Below are positions 5,572 through 5,943 of a DNA stretch of 5,943 bases, one piece after another. The notes beneath the pieces were generated by a model. It did not search any database, was not told the DNA's origin, and worked only from the letters and a program-made list of their open reading frames with translations. A program made the translations under genes and the position numbers. This DNA comes from Acidobacteriota bacterium (GTDB lineage Bacteria; Acidobacteriota; Terriglobia; Terriglobales; Acidobacteriaceae), in assembly GCA_021805955.1 (NCBI GenBank), contig JAJZDO010000969.1, forward strand, positions 1-5,943, read 5' to 3'. Every line of letters starts with the position of its first letter. Within the stretch, counting starts at the first letter, position 1.

Positions 5572-5943
5572 ATGTTGGCGACTATCTTAACTGGAATTAG
5601 CTGCATGACGGCGATAGGTTTTCTAATATTTTGTTACCTGGGCTTTGCTAGTACCCAGGCTGAGGAACGCTCGAGAAGAAAGAACGTGAATGTGTTTCCG
5701 CTAGATCGCAACAAAAACACCTTGCCTGGGAGTAAAAGGGCTCTATTGGCGCTCGTTGCCCTGAGTATATTCCCTGGCCCACCGATGCGTGCGCAAATTA
5801 GTGGACAGTCCGCTGCGGACGCAAATGCCAAACAAACTGGCTCGGCCGCGCCCGAAGCAGTCCCCGCTGAAACTGTATCGACAGCTCCACTTCCGGCGCC
5901 AGCAATGGTTGGCCCCCTCAGTACCGCGTCTCCCAGAACGTTT
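5572..5943 (+). CDS. Start of an exported protein, porin-precursor-like, with a KdpF-like N-terminal helix; runs off the window
   Basis: From the ATG at 5572 the frame is open for 124 codons to the right edge with no stop. Residues 3-26 (ATILTGISCMTAIGFLIFCY and on) form one membrane helix similar in size and position to the KdpF peptide, followed by a charged stretch (EERSRRKNVN, 31-40). A second hydrophobic run, KRALLALVALSIFPGPP (55-71), ends at MRAQ and looks like a signal peptide with cleavage near Ala74. After it comes an Ala/Pro/Ser/Thr-rich linker and PAPAMVGPLSTASPRTF, a style I associate with Gram-negative outer-membrane beta-barrel porin precursors; the barrel would lie beyond the window. 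The gene is the first one downstream of the phased KdpE-like repeats, so it is probably part of the Kdp regulon. The ribosome site is weak (GGGCAGG, 5560-5566). Internal TTG codons (5722, 5746) could start a shorter form without the first helix. Confidence 0.55.
   Translation, partial: MLATILTGISCMTAIGFLIFCYLGFASTQAEERSRRKNVNVFPLDRNKNTLPGSKRALLALVALSIFPGPPMRAQISGQSAADANAKQTGSAAPEAVPAETVSTAPLPAPAMVGPLSTASPRTF

Overview
The window is GC-moderate bacterial DNA whose protein style suggests an Acidobacteriota-like or similar soil Gram-negative bacterium. The clues are a short KdpD sensor encoded apart from its kinase half, a Gly/Pro/Ala-rich exported protein of outer-membrane-porin type beside kdp genes, and an IS1380-like transposase tail. 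This taxonomic guess is inference; no rRNA or marker gene is present.

Layout. Positions 2-184 hold the C-terminal end of a transposase. A 437-bp gap follows, containing a 25-bp perfect dyad, and then a small gene (622-876) that looks like a stand-alone histidine-kinase dimerisation/phosphotransfer (DHp-like) helical hairpin. Next comes a decayed minus-strand gene (about 917-1394): an export-signal-like start followed by a frame change and an in-frame stop. An intact minus-strand osmC-type peroxiredoxin gene lies at 1517-1942, with dyads in its upstream region.

The right half is a potassium-sensing Kdp module with an unusual architecture. KdpD, normally a single protein of about 890 residues, is divided into two genes that face away from each other. 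The cytoplasmic sensor half (KdpD domain plus USP domain, 382 aa) is on the plus strand at 3581-4729. The membrane and kinase half (four TM helices, GAF-like, HisKA, HATPase_c, about 488 aa) is on the minus strand at 2087-3553. Only 27 bp separate the two starts, and that gap carries overlapping, opposed -10-like hexamers. The cut falls at the natural junction just before TM1, and the two lengths add up to a full KdpD. The response regulator kdpE (4736-5482) follows the sensor half by 6 bp.

Directly after kdpE lie three clear copies and one degenerate copy of TTCTTAC-like heptamers at exact 11-bp spacing (5474-5513). This is the arrangement expected of an OmpR/KdpE-family operator. It sits just upstream of an ORF that runs off the window (5572 onwards). 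That ORF has a KdpF-like N-terminal membrane helix, a second signal-peptide-like segment, and a low-complexity Pro/Ala linker as in outer-membrane porin precursors. The working model is that low potassium or turgor signals reach the membrane kinase through a separately encoded sensor subunit. The kinase then phosphorylates KdpE, which binds the phased repeats and drives the downstream export/transport operon, of which kdpFABC would be the expected but unseen remainder.
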